A stretch of DNA of 64,000 nt from assembly GCF_016909575.1 (NCBI RefSeq), contig NZ_JAFBGA010000002.1:310001-374000 (forward strand). The letters are read 5' to 3'. Below the pieces are notes generated by a model. It saw nothing but the letters and a program-made list of their open reading frames with translations. It was not told where the DNA came from and ran no database searches. The translations under genes were made by a program, and so were the position numbers. Numbering within the stretch: position 1 is the first letter of the stretch; each line of letters opens with the position of its first letter. Below, in pieces: positions 51,012 through 58,637 of the stretch. The DNA comes from Streptomyces sp. HB132 (GTDB lineage: Bacteria > Actinomycetota > Actinomycetes > Streptomycetales > Streptomycetaceae).

Positions 51012-51382
51012 TCAGCCCCGGGACGTGATGTGGCTGATCACCCGGTCGAACTCCGTCGTCGGTGAGAAGTCCACGAACTCGCAGTCCTCCAGGCCTCGGG
51101 GACGTGACCGGGCGGCCAGTGGAACGCCTGGCCCTCCTCGTAGACCCCGTACGCCGCCGGGTCCGCGCCGGTCCGCAGCTTCAGCCGGCCCTTGAGCAGG
51201 TAACCCCGGTGCGGGCAGGGGCACATGTCGTCGGGGAGTCCCTTGAGCGCCGGGCCCATGTCCGCGCCCTTGACGAGCGGAATCGAGGCACCACTCAGGT
51301 CACCACCGATCGCCTTCCTGCGCAGCTCCGCCTCGTCGGTCCGGATCGCAACGGGCGTGTCGTTCCATGTCGTTGCCGTCAT
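51012..51382 (-). pseudogene. Frameshifted small conserved protein (cupin-like)
   Basis: The N-terminal frame from ATG 51382 encodes about 96 residues (M-T-A-T-T-W-N-D-T-P...G-Q-A-F-H-W-P-P-G-H) typical of a small cupin-type protein, then shifts. The natural C-terminus (E-D-C-E-F-V-D-F-S-P-T-T-E-F...) continues in another frame and ends at the TGA at 51012. A single missing C near 51093-51096 (GGCC where GGGCC is expected on the plus strand) would restore one frame of about 124 residues. It could be a real inactivation or a sequencing error in a C-run. GGAGGAG precedes the start. Confidence 0.7.
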
Positions 51383-51448
51383 GGCTCCTCCAGAGCCTGT
51401 CTCCGCCCCCCCCTTCCGGTCCGGGCCCGGCTCCGGCGGGGCGCGATG

Positions 51449-52582
51449 TCAGAGCGCGACGACGTCGGCCACGACACAGGCCACGTTGTCCGGGCCGCCC
51501 GCGTCACCTGCCAGGGCGACCAGAGCGCGCACAGCCGCGTCCGGGCCGTCCGCCGCGATGACCGTGCGGGTCACGTCGGCCTCGTCCACGACCGCCGACA
51601 GCCCGTCCGAGCAGAGCAGGTAGCGATCCCCCGGAAGCGTGTCGTGCAGCCCTACGTCCGGGCGGGCCGGCTGTGCCGGGGCACCGCCCGCCAGGGCCCT
51701 GAGCAGCATCGCGCGCTGCGGGTGCGACGACGCCTCCTCCTCGGTCAGCGAGCCGTCGTCGATCATCGACTGCACCAGGGTGTGGTCGTGCGTGATTCGG
51801 AACAGCTCGCCGCCACGCAGCACATAGGCCCGGGAGTCCCCGATGTGCACCAGACCCAGCCGCTCACCGGTCCACACCAGCGCCGTGAGCGTGGTCCCGG
51901 ACTCGGCCGGGGCCCTGTCGCCTCCCACGGCGTCGCGTACCGCCCGCGCCGCGGACTCCGCCGCGTCGTGCAGGGCGCCGAGCAGGTCCGCGGCGTTCAC
52001 CGCCCCCCGCGCGGCCGGTTTCAGCGCGTCGACCGCCGCCGCACTCGCCCCGGCGCCGCCCGCCCCGAAGCCGTCCGCCACGGCGAGGAGCCGCGCTCCC
52101 GCGTACGCCGTGTCCTGCTGAGCGGTGCGCACCGCACCCGGGTGGGCCAGTGCCGCGTAGCGGATTCCCAGGGTGGCCGGCCCCCGGCCCGTCTCGTTGC
52201 CGTTCGACATCGCGGTGTTCTCCTTCTCGGAAAGATGCCCGGCGAGGAAGACCGCGAGCTCCCGGCGGGCGGCCGTCTCGGCCTCCACCCCCGCCCAGTA
52301 GGCACGGACCTCCGCGGCGGCCGCGCCGTCGTCCAGCGCCACCACCTCGGCGATCCGGGCGAGCGGCATGCCGATCCGGCGCAGCCATGCCACCAGTCGT
52401 GCCGCCTCCGCCTGCGTCCGGTCGTAGTAGCGGTATCCGTTGACCGGATCCACCAGTGCGGGGCGGAGCAGTCCCAGTTCGTCGTAGCGGCGCAGGGCCT
52501 TCGCGGGGAGCCGGGACAGCCGGGCAAACTCCCCGATCGTCACCAGCCCCGCGCGCCCCGGCGCCCCGCCTTCGTCTCCCAC
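51449..52582 (-). CDS. MerR-type HTH fused to PP2C phosphatase
   Basis: A 377-residue fusion. Residues about 14-85 are a MerR-type winged helix (L-V-T-I-G-E-F-A-R-L-S, A-L-R-R-Y-D-E-L-G-L-L-R-P, G-Y-R-Y-Y). Residues about 135-375 are a PP2C Ser/Thr phosphatase with T-A-Q-Q-D-T, A-D-G-F-G, G-D-S-R-A-Y-V, C-S-D-G-L-S and G-P-D-N-V, so all metal-binding aspartates are present. It would join DNA binding with dephosphorylation in one protein. I chose GTG 52582, with AGGAGG upstream. An internal ATG at 52210, with GAAGGAG 9 bases before it, could give a free PP2C domain. The gene family of MerR-PP2C fusions is known only in part. Confidence 0.83.
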   Translation of the reverse strand: MGDEGGAPGRAGLVTIGEFARLSRLPAKALRRYDELGLLRPALVDPVNGYRYYDRTQAEAARLVAWLRRIGMPLARIAEVVALDDGAAAAEVRAYWAGVEAETAARRELAVFLAGHLSEKENTAMSNGNETGRGPATLGIRYAALAHPGAVRTAQQDTAYAGARLLAVADGFGAGGAGASAAAVDALKPAARGAVNAADLLGALHDAAESAARAVRDAVGGDRAPAESGTTLTALVWTGERLGLVHIGDSRAYVLRGGELFRITHDHTLVQSMIDDGSLTEEEASSHPQRAMLLRALAGGAPAQPARPDVGLHDTLPGDRYLLCSDGLSAVVDEADVTRTVIAADGPDAAVRALVALAGDAGGPDNVACVVADVVAL

Positions 52583-52700
52583 CACGGCCTCCTCGCGCCG
52601 GACGGATGCGCCCGGCCCCGCCGATGCTGGGGCTTCCCCCGCGGGGAAGGTCAACCACCGCGGAGCCCGGTGCCGCGGCCGGGGGGTCGGGCCGCCGGCG

Positions 52701-52764
52701 TCACCTCCGGTTGTACAGCCTCGTCGTCACCGCGCCGAAGACCGTCACGGAGACCGCCGACGCG
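52701..52764 (-). other. Possible C-terminal gene remnant
   Basis: On the minus strand a short open stretch reads S-V-T-V-F-G-A-V-T-T-R-L-Y-N-R-R then TGA (52701-52703). It looks like the end of an ABC-2 permease or similar membrane protein, without the rest of the gene. The intergenic region is 256 bp long. It may be a decayed remnant; I cannot verify this. Confidence 0.25.
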
Positions 52765-52838
52765 ACGGAACACGGCTGCGACCGCCGGATCGGAACACGG
52801 CGGCCGCAACCCCTGCCAGGTCCCGGAGGACGGCCGGG

Positions 52839-53249
52839 TCAGTCCTCGCGGGTGTAGTAGACGTAGAACATCGTCGCGGCCGTCCCCGCGGCGAGCACCA
52901 GCCCGATCAGGGACGAGGACAGCACGCTGTTGTCGTGCAGGCTGTAGAGGAAGCCGATCGCGCCCCCGGTCAGCACGCCGAACGCCCCGGCGCGCAGCTC
53001 ACGCGGCAGGGACCACCTGATCCGCACGAGTGCGTAGCAGAGCGCGGCGAACACCACACCGGAGACCACACCGAGCCAGATCTGGCCGGCGGTGGTCGCT
53101 CCACCGTCCCGTTTGATGAAGAAGGCCCAGAAGCCGACGATCACGCCCAGCACCAGGGGCGTCGCCGAGGCGAGCACACCGTGCCCCCGCCGGACCGGGG
53201 TGCGCGCCTGCGTGCGGCGGCGCGTCGGCATCGTTGCGTGTGTGGCCAT
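52839..53249 (-). CDS. Four-helix membrane protein, unknown function
   Basis: A 136-residue protein with an Arg-rich N-terminus (M-P-T-R-R-R-T-Q-A-R-T) and four hydrophobic helices (about 25-42, 55-73, 85-103, 112-130). There are no enzymatic motifs. The start is ATG 53249, with GGAAGGAG 7 bases upstream. The gene shares its promoter region with the divergent membrane protein at 53377. I do not recognise the family. Confidence 0.7.
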   Translation of the reverse strand: MATHATMPTRRRTQARTPVRRGHGVLASATPLVLGVIVGFWAFFIKRDGGATTAGQIWLGVVSGVVFAALCYALVRIRWSLPRELRAGAFGVLTGGAIGFLYSLHDNSVLSSSLIGLVLAAGTAATMFYVYYTRED

Positions 53250-53376
53250 GGCGCACAACTCCTTCCGTCGCCCCCGTCCCCGTGTTCCTCCAGCGCACAC
53301 CCGAGCGGGCCGCCCGGCAACTCGAACGGCGTACGGCCCGGAGCGCGCCGATGCCGTACGGGATTGGCTGGTGCCT

Positions 53377-54258
53377 GTGCGGACCTATCTCTCAGCGGCT
53401 CTGTCGGCGGTACTGCTCGTCCTGCTCACCGTGCTGGTCCCGGTGAGCGCGCTCTCGGCCTGGGTCGATCTCGAACTCGACGACACGGACCGCTATCTCG
53501 CAGCCGTGTCCCCGCTGGCCTCCGATCCGGATGTCCGGAGCACCGTGGCCACACTGGTCACGGACGAGGCGATGAAGAACATCGACGTCGGGCCGCTCCA
53601 GGAGACCGTCGGGCAGTTCCTGCACGAGACCGCGCTGTCGTTCACGACGACCGAGGCCTTCCGGCGGGCCTGGGACAGCGCGAACCGGGCGGCGCACCGG
53701 GAGGTGACCGCCGCACTGCACGGGGACGACGGGCAGGCGGTGACCATCGACCTGGCGCCGGTGATCGCTGAGGTCAAGAAGGAGCTGGTCGGCAACGGAG
53801 TTCCGTTCGCCGACCGGATCCCGGTCCGGGAGACCTCGATCACCGTGCTGTCCCCCGACCGCGCCGACGACCTGCGGTCCTCGTTCCGGTGGCTGCGGTA
53901 CTGCAGCATCTGGCCGGCGGTCGGGACGGTTCTGCTGCTCGTCCTCGTGCTGGGTCTCACGCTCCTGCGCGGTGGTCTGCGGGCCTGCCTGACGGCCGCG
54001 GCCGTGGCAGGCGCCGGGCTGCTGCTCGGCACGGCCCTGCTGCGGATCGCCGTCGCCGTCGGCCGAGCCCGGGTCCTCGACCAGGTGCCCGGAACGGACC
54101 GGGCGGGGGCCGCCGCGGTCTACGACGCGCTGACCGCCTCGCTGCGGACGACCGTGTGGATCGTGCTCCTCGTGGGGGCGGTCCTGGCGGTCGGCGGCCT
54201 GGTGGGCCGGGCCCTGGCGCCCGGGCACGGCCGGGCCGGGCGCCCCCACCACGGCTGA
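53377..54258 (+). CDS. Integral membrane protein, unknown function
   Basis: A 293-residue protein with one N-terminal transmembrane helix (about 5-28), a soluble loop of 140 residues (W-V-D-L-E-L-D-D-T-D-R-Y-L-A-A-V-S-P-L-A through V-L-S-P-D-R), and three C-terminal helices (about 175-200, 205-228, 255-280). The first residues (M-R-T-Y-L-S-A-A-L-S) are typical of an N-terminus. I chose GTG 53377; GTG 53371 is two codons upstream. No catalytic motif is visible. It resembles a common actinobacterial membrane-protein type, with the large loop outside. Confidence 0.65.
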   Translation: MRTYLSAALSAVLLVLLTVLVPVSALSAWVDLELDDTDRYLAAVSPLASDPDVRSTVATLVTDEAMKNIDVGPLQETVGQFLHETALSFTTTEAFRRAWDSANRAAHREVTAALHGDDGQAVTIDLAPVIAEVKKELVGNGVPFADRIPVRETSITVLSPDRADDLRSSFRWLRYCSIWPAVGTVLLLVLVLGLTLLRGGLRACLTAAAVAGAGLLLGTALLRIAVAVGRARVLDQVPGTDRAGAAAVYDALTASLRTTVWIVLLVGAVLAVGGLVGRALAPGHGRAGRPHHG

Positions 54259-54346
54259 TTCCGCGCCCGGGGCCCGACGTGCGCGGGTGGGTGGGCCGGG
54301 CGACAGTGGGATGCGTGAGAGCAGGGGGCAAGCGAGAGGTCTGCCG

Positions 54347-55288
54347 ATGCGAGCCATCGCCGTCAGCACGTTCGGTGCGGAACCCTGTCTCGTCGAGGTG
54401 CCGAAGCCCGGCCCCGCGACGGGCGAGGTACGGGTGAAGGTCGAGTACGCGGCGCTCAACCCGCTCGACTGGCAGACCGGGGACGGCGTCCGGGACGAGG
54501 CCGTCCCGCATGTGTTCCCGCTCGTCCTGGGCACCGATTTCGCGGGCCGCGTGGACATGATCGGCAGTGGCGACAACACCTTCCGGGTCGGTGACCCCGT
54601 GTTCGGCCGGGTGACGGCACCGCCCCTCGGGCGCTGCGGGGCGTACGGCGAATACGTGTGCGTCCCCCAGGACTCCCCGATCGCCCTGGTCCCGTCCGGC
54701 CTGCCGCTCCAGGTCGCCGCGGCTCTCCCCACGGCCGGTTCGACGGCCGCACAGATCCTTTCGAGCACGGCCGTACGCAGCGGGCTGACCCTGTTGGTCG
54801 TCGGGGCGACGGGCGGTGTCGGCAGCTTCCTGACCCAGCTCGCGGCTGCCCGCGGGACAGCGGTCGTCGCCGCCGTGCGGGGCGACGAGGGACGGCGGAT
54901 GAGGGCCCTCGGAGCCATCGCCACCGTCGATACGGCCTCCGGCTCCGCAGCGCTGGAGGCCGCCGTGCGGGACCTGTACCCGGACGGCGTCGACGCGCTC
55001 GTCGACCTCGTCTCCACGGACACCGCCTCGTTCGCCGCGTACACCGCACTGGTGCGCGACGGCGGTGTCGCCGTCACCACGCGGGGTGTCGCGGCGCCCG
55101 GGGGCATCGCCTGGGCGGACTTCCGGCTCGCACCGACCGCCGCGCTGCTGGACGAACTGGCCTCGGCGGTGGCGAGCGGGGAGCTGACCGTGCCCATCGA
55201 CATGGAACTCCCCCTGGAGAAGGCGCCGCAGGCACTCGTCCAGAACCGCGCCGGCGGGGCGCGCGGCAAGACCGTCTTCACCATCTGA
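54347..55288 (+). CDS. Zinc-free quinone oxidoreductase (MDR family)
   Basis: A 313-residue NADPH-dependent oxidoreductase. The GroES-like N-terminus has Y-A-A-L-N-P-L-D-W-Q-T-G-D-G and P-L-V-L-G-T-D-F-A-G-R. The Rossmann nucleotide site is V-V-G-A-T-G-G-V-G-S-F-L-T-Q-L-A. There are no zinc-binding cysteine clusters. GAGAGG precedes ATG 54347. It is a different sub-branch from the oxidoreductase near 20 kb. Its substrate is unknown; quinone or enone reduction is likely. Confidence 0.83.
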   Translation: MRAIAVSTFGAEPCLVEVPKPGPATGEVRVKVEYAALNPLDWQTGDGVRDEAVPHVFPLVLGTDFAGRVDMIGSGDNTFRVGDPVFGRVTAPPLGRCGAYGEYVCVPQDSPIALVPSGLPLQVAAALPTAGSTAAQILSSTAVRSGLTLLVVGATGGVGSFLTQLAAARGTAVVAAVRGDEGRRMRALGAIATVDTASGSAALEAAVRDLYPDGVDALVDLVSTDTASFAAYTALVRDGGVAVTTRGVAAPGGIAWADFRLAPTAALLDELASAVASGELTVPIDMELPLEKAPQALVQNRAGGARGKTVFTI

Positions 55289-55417
55289 ACGACGACCGGG
55301 AGGGGCTCCTGACCGACCGGGGCGCGGAGACGACGAGCCCGCCGCGCTCCATGACGTGCGCACGGTCGGCAGCCGGCGGACGAGGGCGCTCGGCGCCCCC
55401 GCCCTCGGAGAGTCAGG

Positions 55418-55837
55418 TCAGGGCCGCGCGTCCGGATCGTGAGGGGTGCGCGCGCCCTGGAGGCGTTCCATCTCACGGCGGTCGCGCTTCGTCGGGCGGC
55501 CCGCGCCCCGGTCGCGGACCGGGACCTGGAGAACCGCCTCCCGTGGCGGCGGGGGCGGGCTGTTGTCGACGAAGCACTCGGCCGCCACCGGGGGCCCCAC
55601 CCGCTTCTTCACGATTCTGGAAACGACGACGATCCGGTCCCGGCCCCCATGCCGCAGCCGCACCTCGTCGCCCGTACGCAGGGCCTGGGCGGGCTTCGCC
55701 CGATCGCCGTTGACCCGCACGTGCCCCGCGCGGCAGGCGGCGGCCGCCTGCGACCGGGTCTTCGTCAGCCGGACCGCCCAGATCCAGGCGTCGACCCGGA
55801 CGCTTCCCTCCGCCTGAGGCGCCTCACCGGAAACCAT
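55418..55837 (-). CDS. S4-domain RNA-binding protein (Hsp15/HslR-like)
   Basis: A 139-residue protein. The S4 RNA-binding domain (about 13-75) has R-V-D-A-W-I-W-A-V-R-L-T-K-T-R-S-Q-A and V-R-V-N-G-D-R-A-K-P. A basic, Pro/Arg-rich C-terminus (P-P-P-P-P-R-E-A..R-P-T-K-R-D-R-R) follows. Hsp15-type proteins recycle 50S subunits carrying nascent chains after heat stress. The start is ATG 55837, and the stop at 55418 abuts the intergenic region after the MDR gene. Confidence 0.82.
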   Translation of the reverse strand: MVSGEAPQAEGSVRVDAWIWAVRLTKTRSQAAAACRAGHVRVNGDRAKPAQALRTGDEVRLRHGGRDRIVVVSRIVKKRVGPPVAAECFVDNSPPPPPREAVLQVPVRDRGAGRPTKRDRREMERLQGARTPHDPDARP

Positions 55838-55903
55838 GCGTACGACTTTAGACCGTCCCCCCGTCGCCGGGCGGTCTTCGTCCGATGCGGTGCCTTCGGG
55901 GTC

Positions 55904-56158
55904 TCAGGAGCCGAAGGCACCGCACATGACGTCGCCCATGTCGTAGGCGTACAGCTCCCGCTTGCACGCCCCGCACCTGCCGGGCGCGTGCTCGCTGAGC
56001 GACCACAGCTACGGGGCGACCCCGCCGCCCCGCCCCTGCGCGAGGTACAGGTCCTCGGGGCCGAACGAGCTCTCCAGGATCTTCGGGTTGCCGACGAGCC
56101 GCGTCGTACCGGGGCCCTCGTGGGTGCGCGGACGGATCGGCCGGCATGCCTGATCCAT
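55904..56158 (-). pseudogene. Small gene interrupted by an in-frame TAG
   Basis: From ATG 56158 a frame runs 49 codons (M-D-Q-A-C-R-P-I-R-P-R...) to a TAG at 56009-56011, then continues in the same frame for 34 more codons (L-W-S-L-S-E-H-A-P-G-R-C-G-A-C-K-R...) to a TGA at 55904. The continuation keeps gene-like codon use and includes C-G-A-C-K-R. A nonsense mutation, a sequencing error or stop-codon readthrough could explain it. The intact protein would be 83-84 residues, function unknown. Confidence 0.55.
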
Positions 56159-56285
56159 CGTCAGACACACCGGCCGGTCACGCCGGCGCCGCGCGGCGGT
56201 TCCCCCCGGGCACATCCGGACGACGCCCATCGGACGCCCATCGGGCACGCACCGCACGGACACAGGCCGCAGGAGGGCTTCCGGT

Positions 56286-58346
56286 TCAGACGCCGATGTC
56301 GCCGCCGTCCTTGCGCCAGACGGCGACGACCGAGGGGCGGACGATCCTGCCCGGCCCGTCGGGCCAGGTGCTGGCCGGCTTCTCGACGGAGGCGCCGTCG
56401 ACCTCGCCGGGGTGCTGCACGGCGACGAGCACGCGGCGGTCCTGAATCACCGGGCCACAGGTCTCCGCCCCGGTCGGGACGGTCAGGAACTGCCGGAGCT
56501 CCCCGCGTCGTTCGCCCTGCGTCGCCACGCCGAACAGTCCGTCGTGCGAGCCGAGCTGGTTGCCGTCCGTGGAGATCCACAGATTGCCGTGGTCGTCGAA
56601 GGCCACGTTGTCCGGGCAGGAGATGGGGCTGACCTTCTCCTTGGGGAAGCCGGAGAAGTACGTCGCCGGGTCCTCCGGGTCCCCCGCGACGAGGAAGAGC
56701 CGCCAGGCGAACCCGTCGCCCGCCGGGTCGTCCCAGTGCTCCGCGAGCTCCAGGATCTGGCCGTGCTTGTTGGCGTTGCGCGGGTTCGCCTCGTCCGCGC
56801 CGGCCTTGCCCGCCTTGCCGCGGTCGGTGTTGTTCGTCAGGGCGACGTAGACCCGGCCGGTGCGCGGCGAGGGCTCGACGTCCTCGGGGCGGTCCATCTT
56901 CGTCGCGCCGACCTTGTCACCGGCCAGCCGGGTGAAGACGTACACCTCCTCGGCCGTCATGCCCGGGACGTGCGAGGTGGTGCCCGTGGCGAGCGGGATC
57001 CAGACGCCGCTGCCGTCGAACTCGCCGTCCGAGGGGAGCTTGCCCGTGCCGTCGAGCTCCGCGGCCGGGGAGTCGCCGGTCAGCTTGGCGACGTACAGCG
57101 TCCCCTCGTCCAGCAGCGTCAGGTTGTGCTCCCTGTCCGCCCTCGAGTTCCCCTTCCTCATCCGCTTGCTGGAGACGAACTTGTAGAAGTAGTCGAACCG
57201 TTCGTCGTCGCCCATGTAGACCACCGGGCGCCCGTCGGCGGTCAGCCGGGGCTGCGCGGCCTCGTGCTTGAACCGGCCGAGCGCGGTCCGCTTGCGGGGC
57301 GTCGAGTCGGGGTCGTACGGGTCCAGCTCGACGACCCAGCCGAAGCGGTGCGCCTCGTTGGGCTCCTGTGCCAGGTCGAAGCGCTTGTCGAACCGCTCCC
57401 ACTTGCGCTCGGTCGCGGCCGTGCCGATGCCGTACCGCTTGTCGGTGTCGCTCGAACCGTTGGCGAAGTACTGGTTGAAGTTCTCCTCGCCGTGCAGCGT
57501 GGTGCCCCACGGCGTGGTGCCGCCGGCGCAGTTGTTCAGCGTCCCGAGCACCTTGCGGCCGGTGCGGTCCGCGGAGGTGCGGAGCAACGGGCTGCCGGCG
57601 GCCGGGCCGGTGACGCGGAATTCGCTGGTCGCGGTGAGACGGCGGTTCAGCGGGTGGCGGCTGACCGGCGCGAGTTTGCCGGTGCGGTTCTCCTCCTGGA
57701 CGACCACCACGGAGAGTCCGTGCGCCGCCCAGGCGATCTCGACCTGCTCACGGGTCGGACTGGCCGGATCGTATCCACGGAACATCAGGATCTCGTCCGT
57801 GTACTCGTGGTTGGCGACCAGCACCTGACGGCCGCGCTCACCGCGGAGGGGGAGCAGGGAGAGGAAGTCGTTGTTGTAACCGAACTGGCCCGCCTGCGCC
57901 TTGGCGGACTGCTTGTCCGGGTCGAAGGCGGGAGCGCCGCGCAGAATCGGTTCGCCCCAGCGGATGACCACGTTCTGGCCGTAGCCGTCGGGGATCGTGA
58001 CCCGGTCGTCCTTGTTGGGCGCCACGGCGGTGAAGCGCAGGCCCCGGGCGCCCGAAGGGGTGGGCTTCGGCTTTCCGCCGGGACGGCCGGCGAGCGGCGC
58101 CGCCTCGGCGGCCGGCGCCGTCGGGCCGGCGAGAGCGGCGGTCCCGGCGGCGGTGGCCACGGTGACCACGGCGGCGGCGCGCATCAGCGAACGGCGTGAC
58201 AGGGCACCGGCGATGATGTCGCCGGCGTACTCGTTGTCGCTGGTGTTGGGGACCTCCTGGAAGCAGGCGTCACCGCAGCGGTAGCGGCAGGTCAGCGCAG
58301 AGCGCCCGCCCGGGTGCGAGCCGATGAGCGGCAGCAGATCGCGCAC
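56286..58346 (-). CDS. phoX: PhoX-type alkaline phosphatase
   Basis: A 686-residue secreted phosphatase of the DUF839/PhoX family, Ca2+- and Fe-dependent, which releases phosphate from organic phosphoesters. The Tat signal S-R-R-S-L-M-R-A-A-A lies at about 49-58 after a long n-region that contains C-R-Y-R-C-G-D-A-C. The catalytic body has E-E-N-R-T-G, N-N-C-A-G-G-T-T-P-W-G-T, H-G-E-E-N-F-N-Q-Y-F and R-P-E-D-V-E, all conserved in PhoX. The start is GTG 58346 with GGAGGGA upstream. A PHO box lies 66-87 bp upstream, so the gene should be induced by phosphate starvation through PhoP. Confidence 0.93.
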   Translation of the reverse strand: MRDLLPLIGSHPGGRSALTCRYRCGDACFQEVPNTSDNEYAGDIIAGALSRRSLMRAAAVVTVATAAGTAALAGPTAPAAEAAPLAGRPGGKPKPTPSGARGLRFTAVAPNKDDRVTIPDGYGQNVVIRWGEPILRGAPAFDPDKQSAKAQAGQFGYNNDFLSLLPLRGERGRQVLVANHEYTDEILMFRGYDPASPTREQVEIAWAAHGLSVVVVQEENRTGKLAPVSRHPLNRRLTATSEFRVTGPAAGSPLLRTSADRTGRKVLGTLNNCAGGTTPWGTTLHGEENFNQYFANGSSDTDKRYGIGTAATERKWERFDKRFDLAQEPNEAHRFGWVVELDPYDPDSTPRKRTALGRFKHEAAQPRLTADGRPVVYMGDDERFDYFYKFVSSKRMRKGNSRADREHNLTLLDEGTLYVAKLTGDSPAAELDGTGKLPSDGEFDGSGVWIPLATGTTSHVPGMTAEEVYVFTRLAGDKVGATKMDRPEDVEPSPRTGRVYVALTNNTDRGKAGKAGADEANPRNANKHGQILELAEHWDDPAGDGFAWRLFLVAGDPEDPATYFSGFPKEKVSPISCPDNVAFDDHGNLWISTDGNQLGSHDGLFGVATQGERRGELRQFLTVPTGAETCGPVIQDRRVLVAVQHPGEVDGASVEKPASTWPDGPGRIVRPSVVAVWRKDGGDIGV

Positions 58347-58411
58347 GTTTTCGTCCCTCCGTCTGTGTGTCACGCGTGACGGTAGGTGCGTATCCACGCC
58401 GTACGTGGGAC

Positions 58412-58433
58412 GGCCGGTGAACAGAGGGTGAAG
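58412..58433 (-). promoter_or_regulatory. PHO box (PhoP binding site)
   Basis: On the minus strand two 11-bp direct repeat units each begin with TTCACC (CTTCACCCTCT then GTTCACCGGCC). The GTTCACC core at 11-bp spacing is the PhoP binding pattern known from Streptomyces. It is located 66-87 bp upstream of phoX, in the right orientation. Confidence 0.75.
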
Positions 58434-58637
58434 TCCGGGACACCGATGCGCTCCCGGCCGTCCGGGCCGCCGTCCAGGACTCGGTGACGACTCGGTTGGA
58501 GCTCGGTTGACACAGGGGCGGGCCGCGCCACCGAACGGCCGGATCCGGCCGCTAACCTTACGTATCCGCCCTGGCCAGGGATCAATTCCCGCAGTACGGA
58601 CATTTATTGCAACCAACTCATGCGAAAGGCCTCGCCC

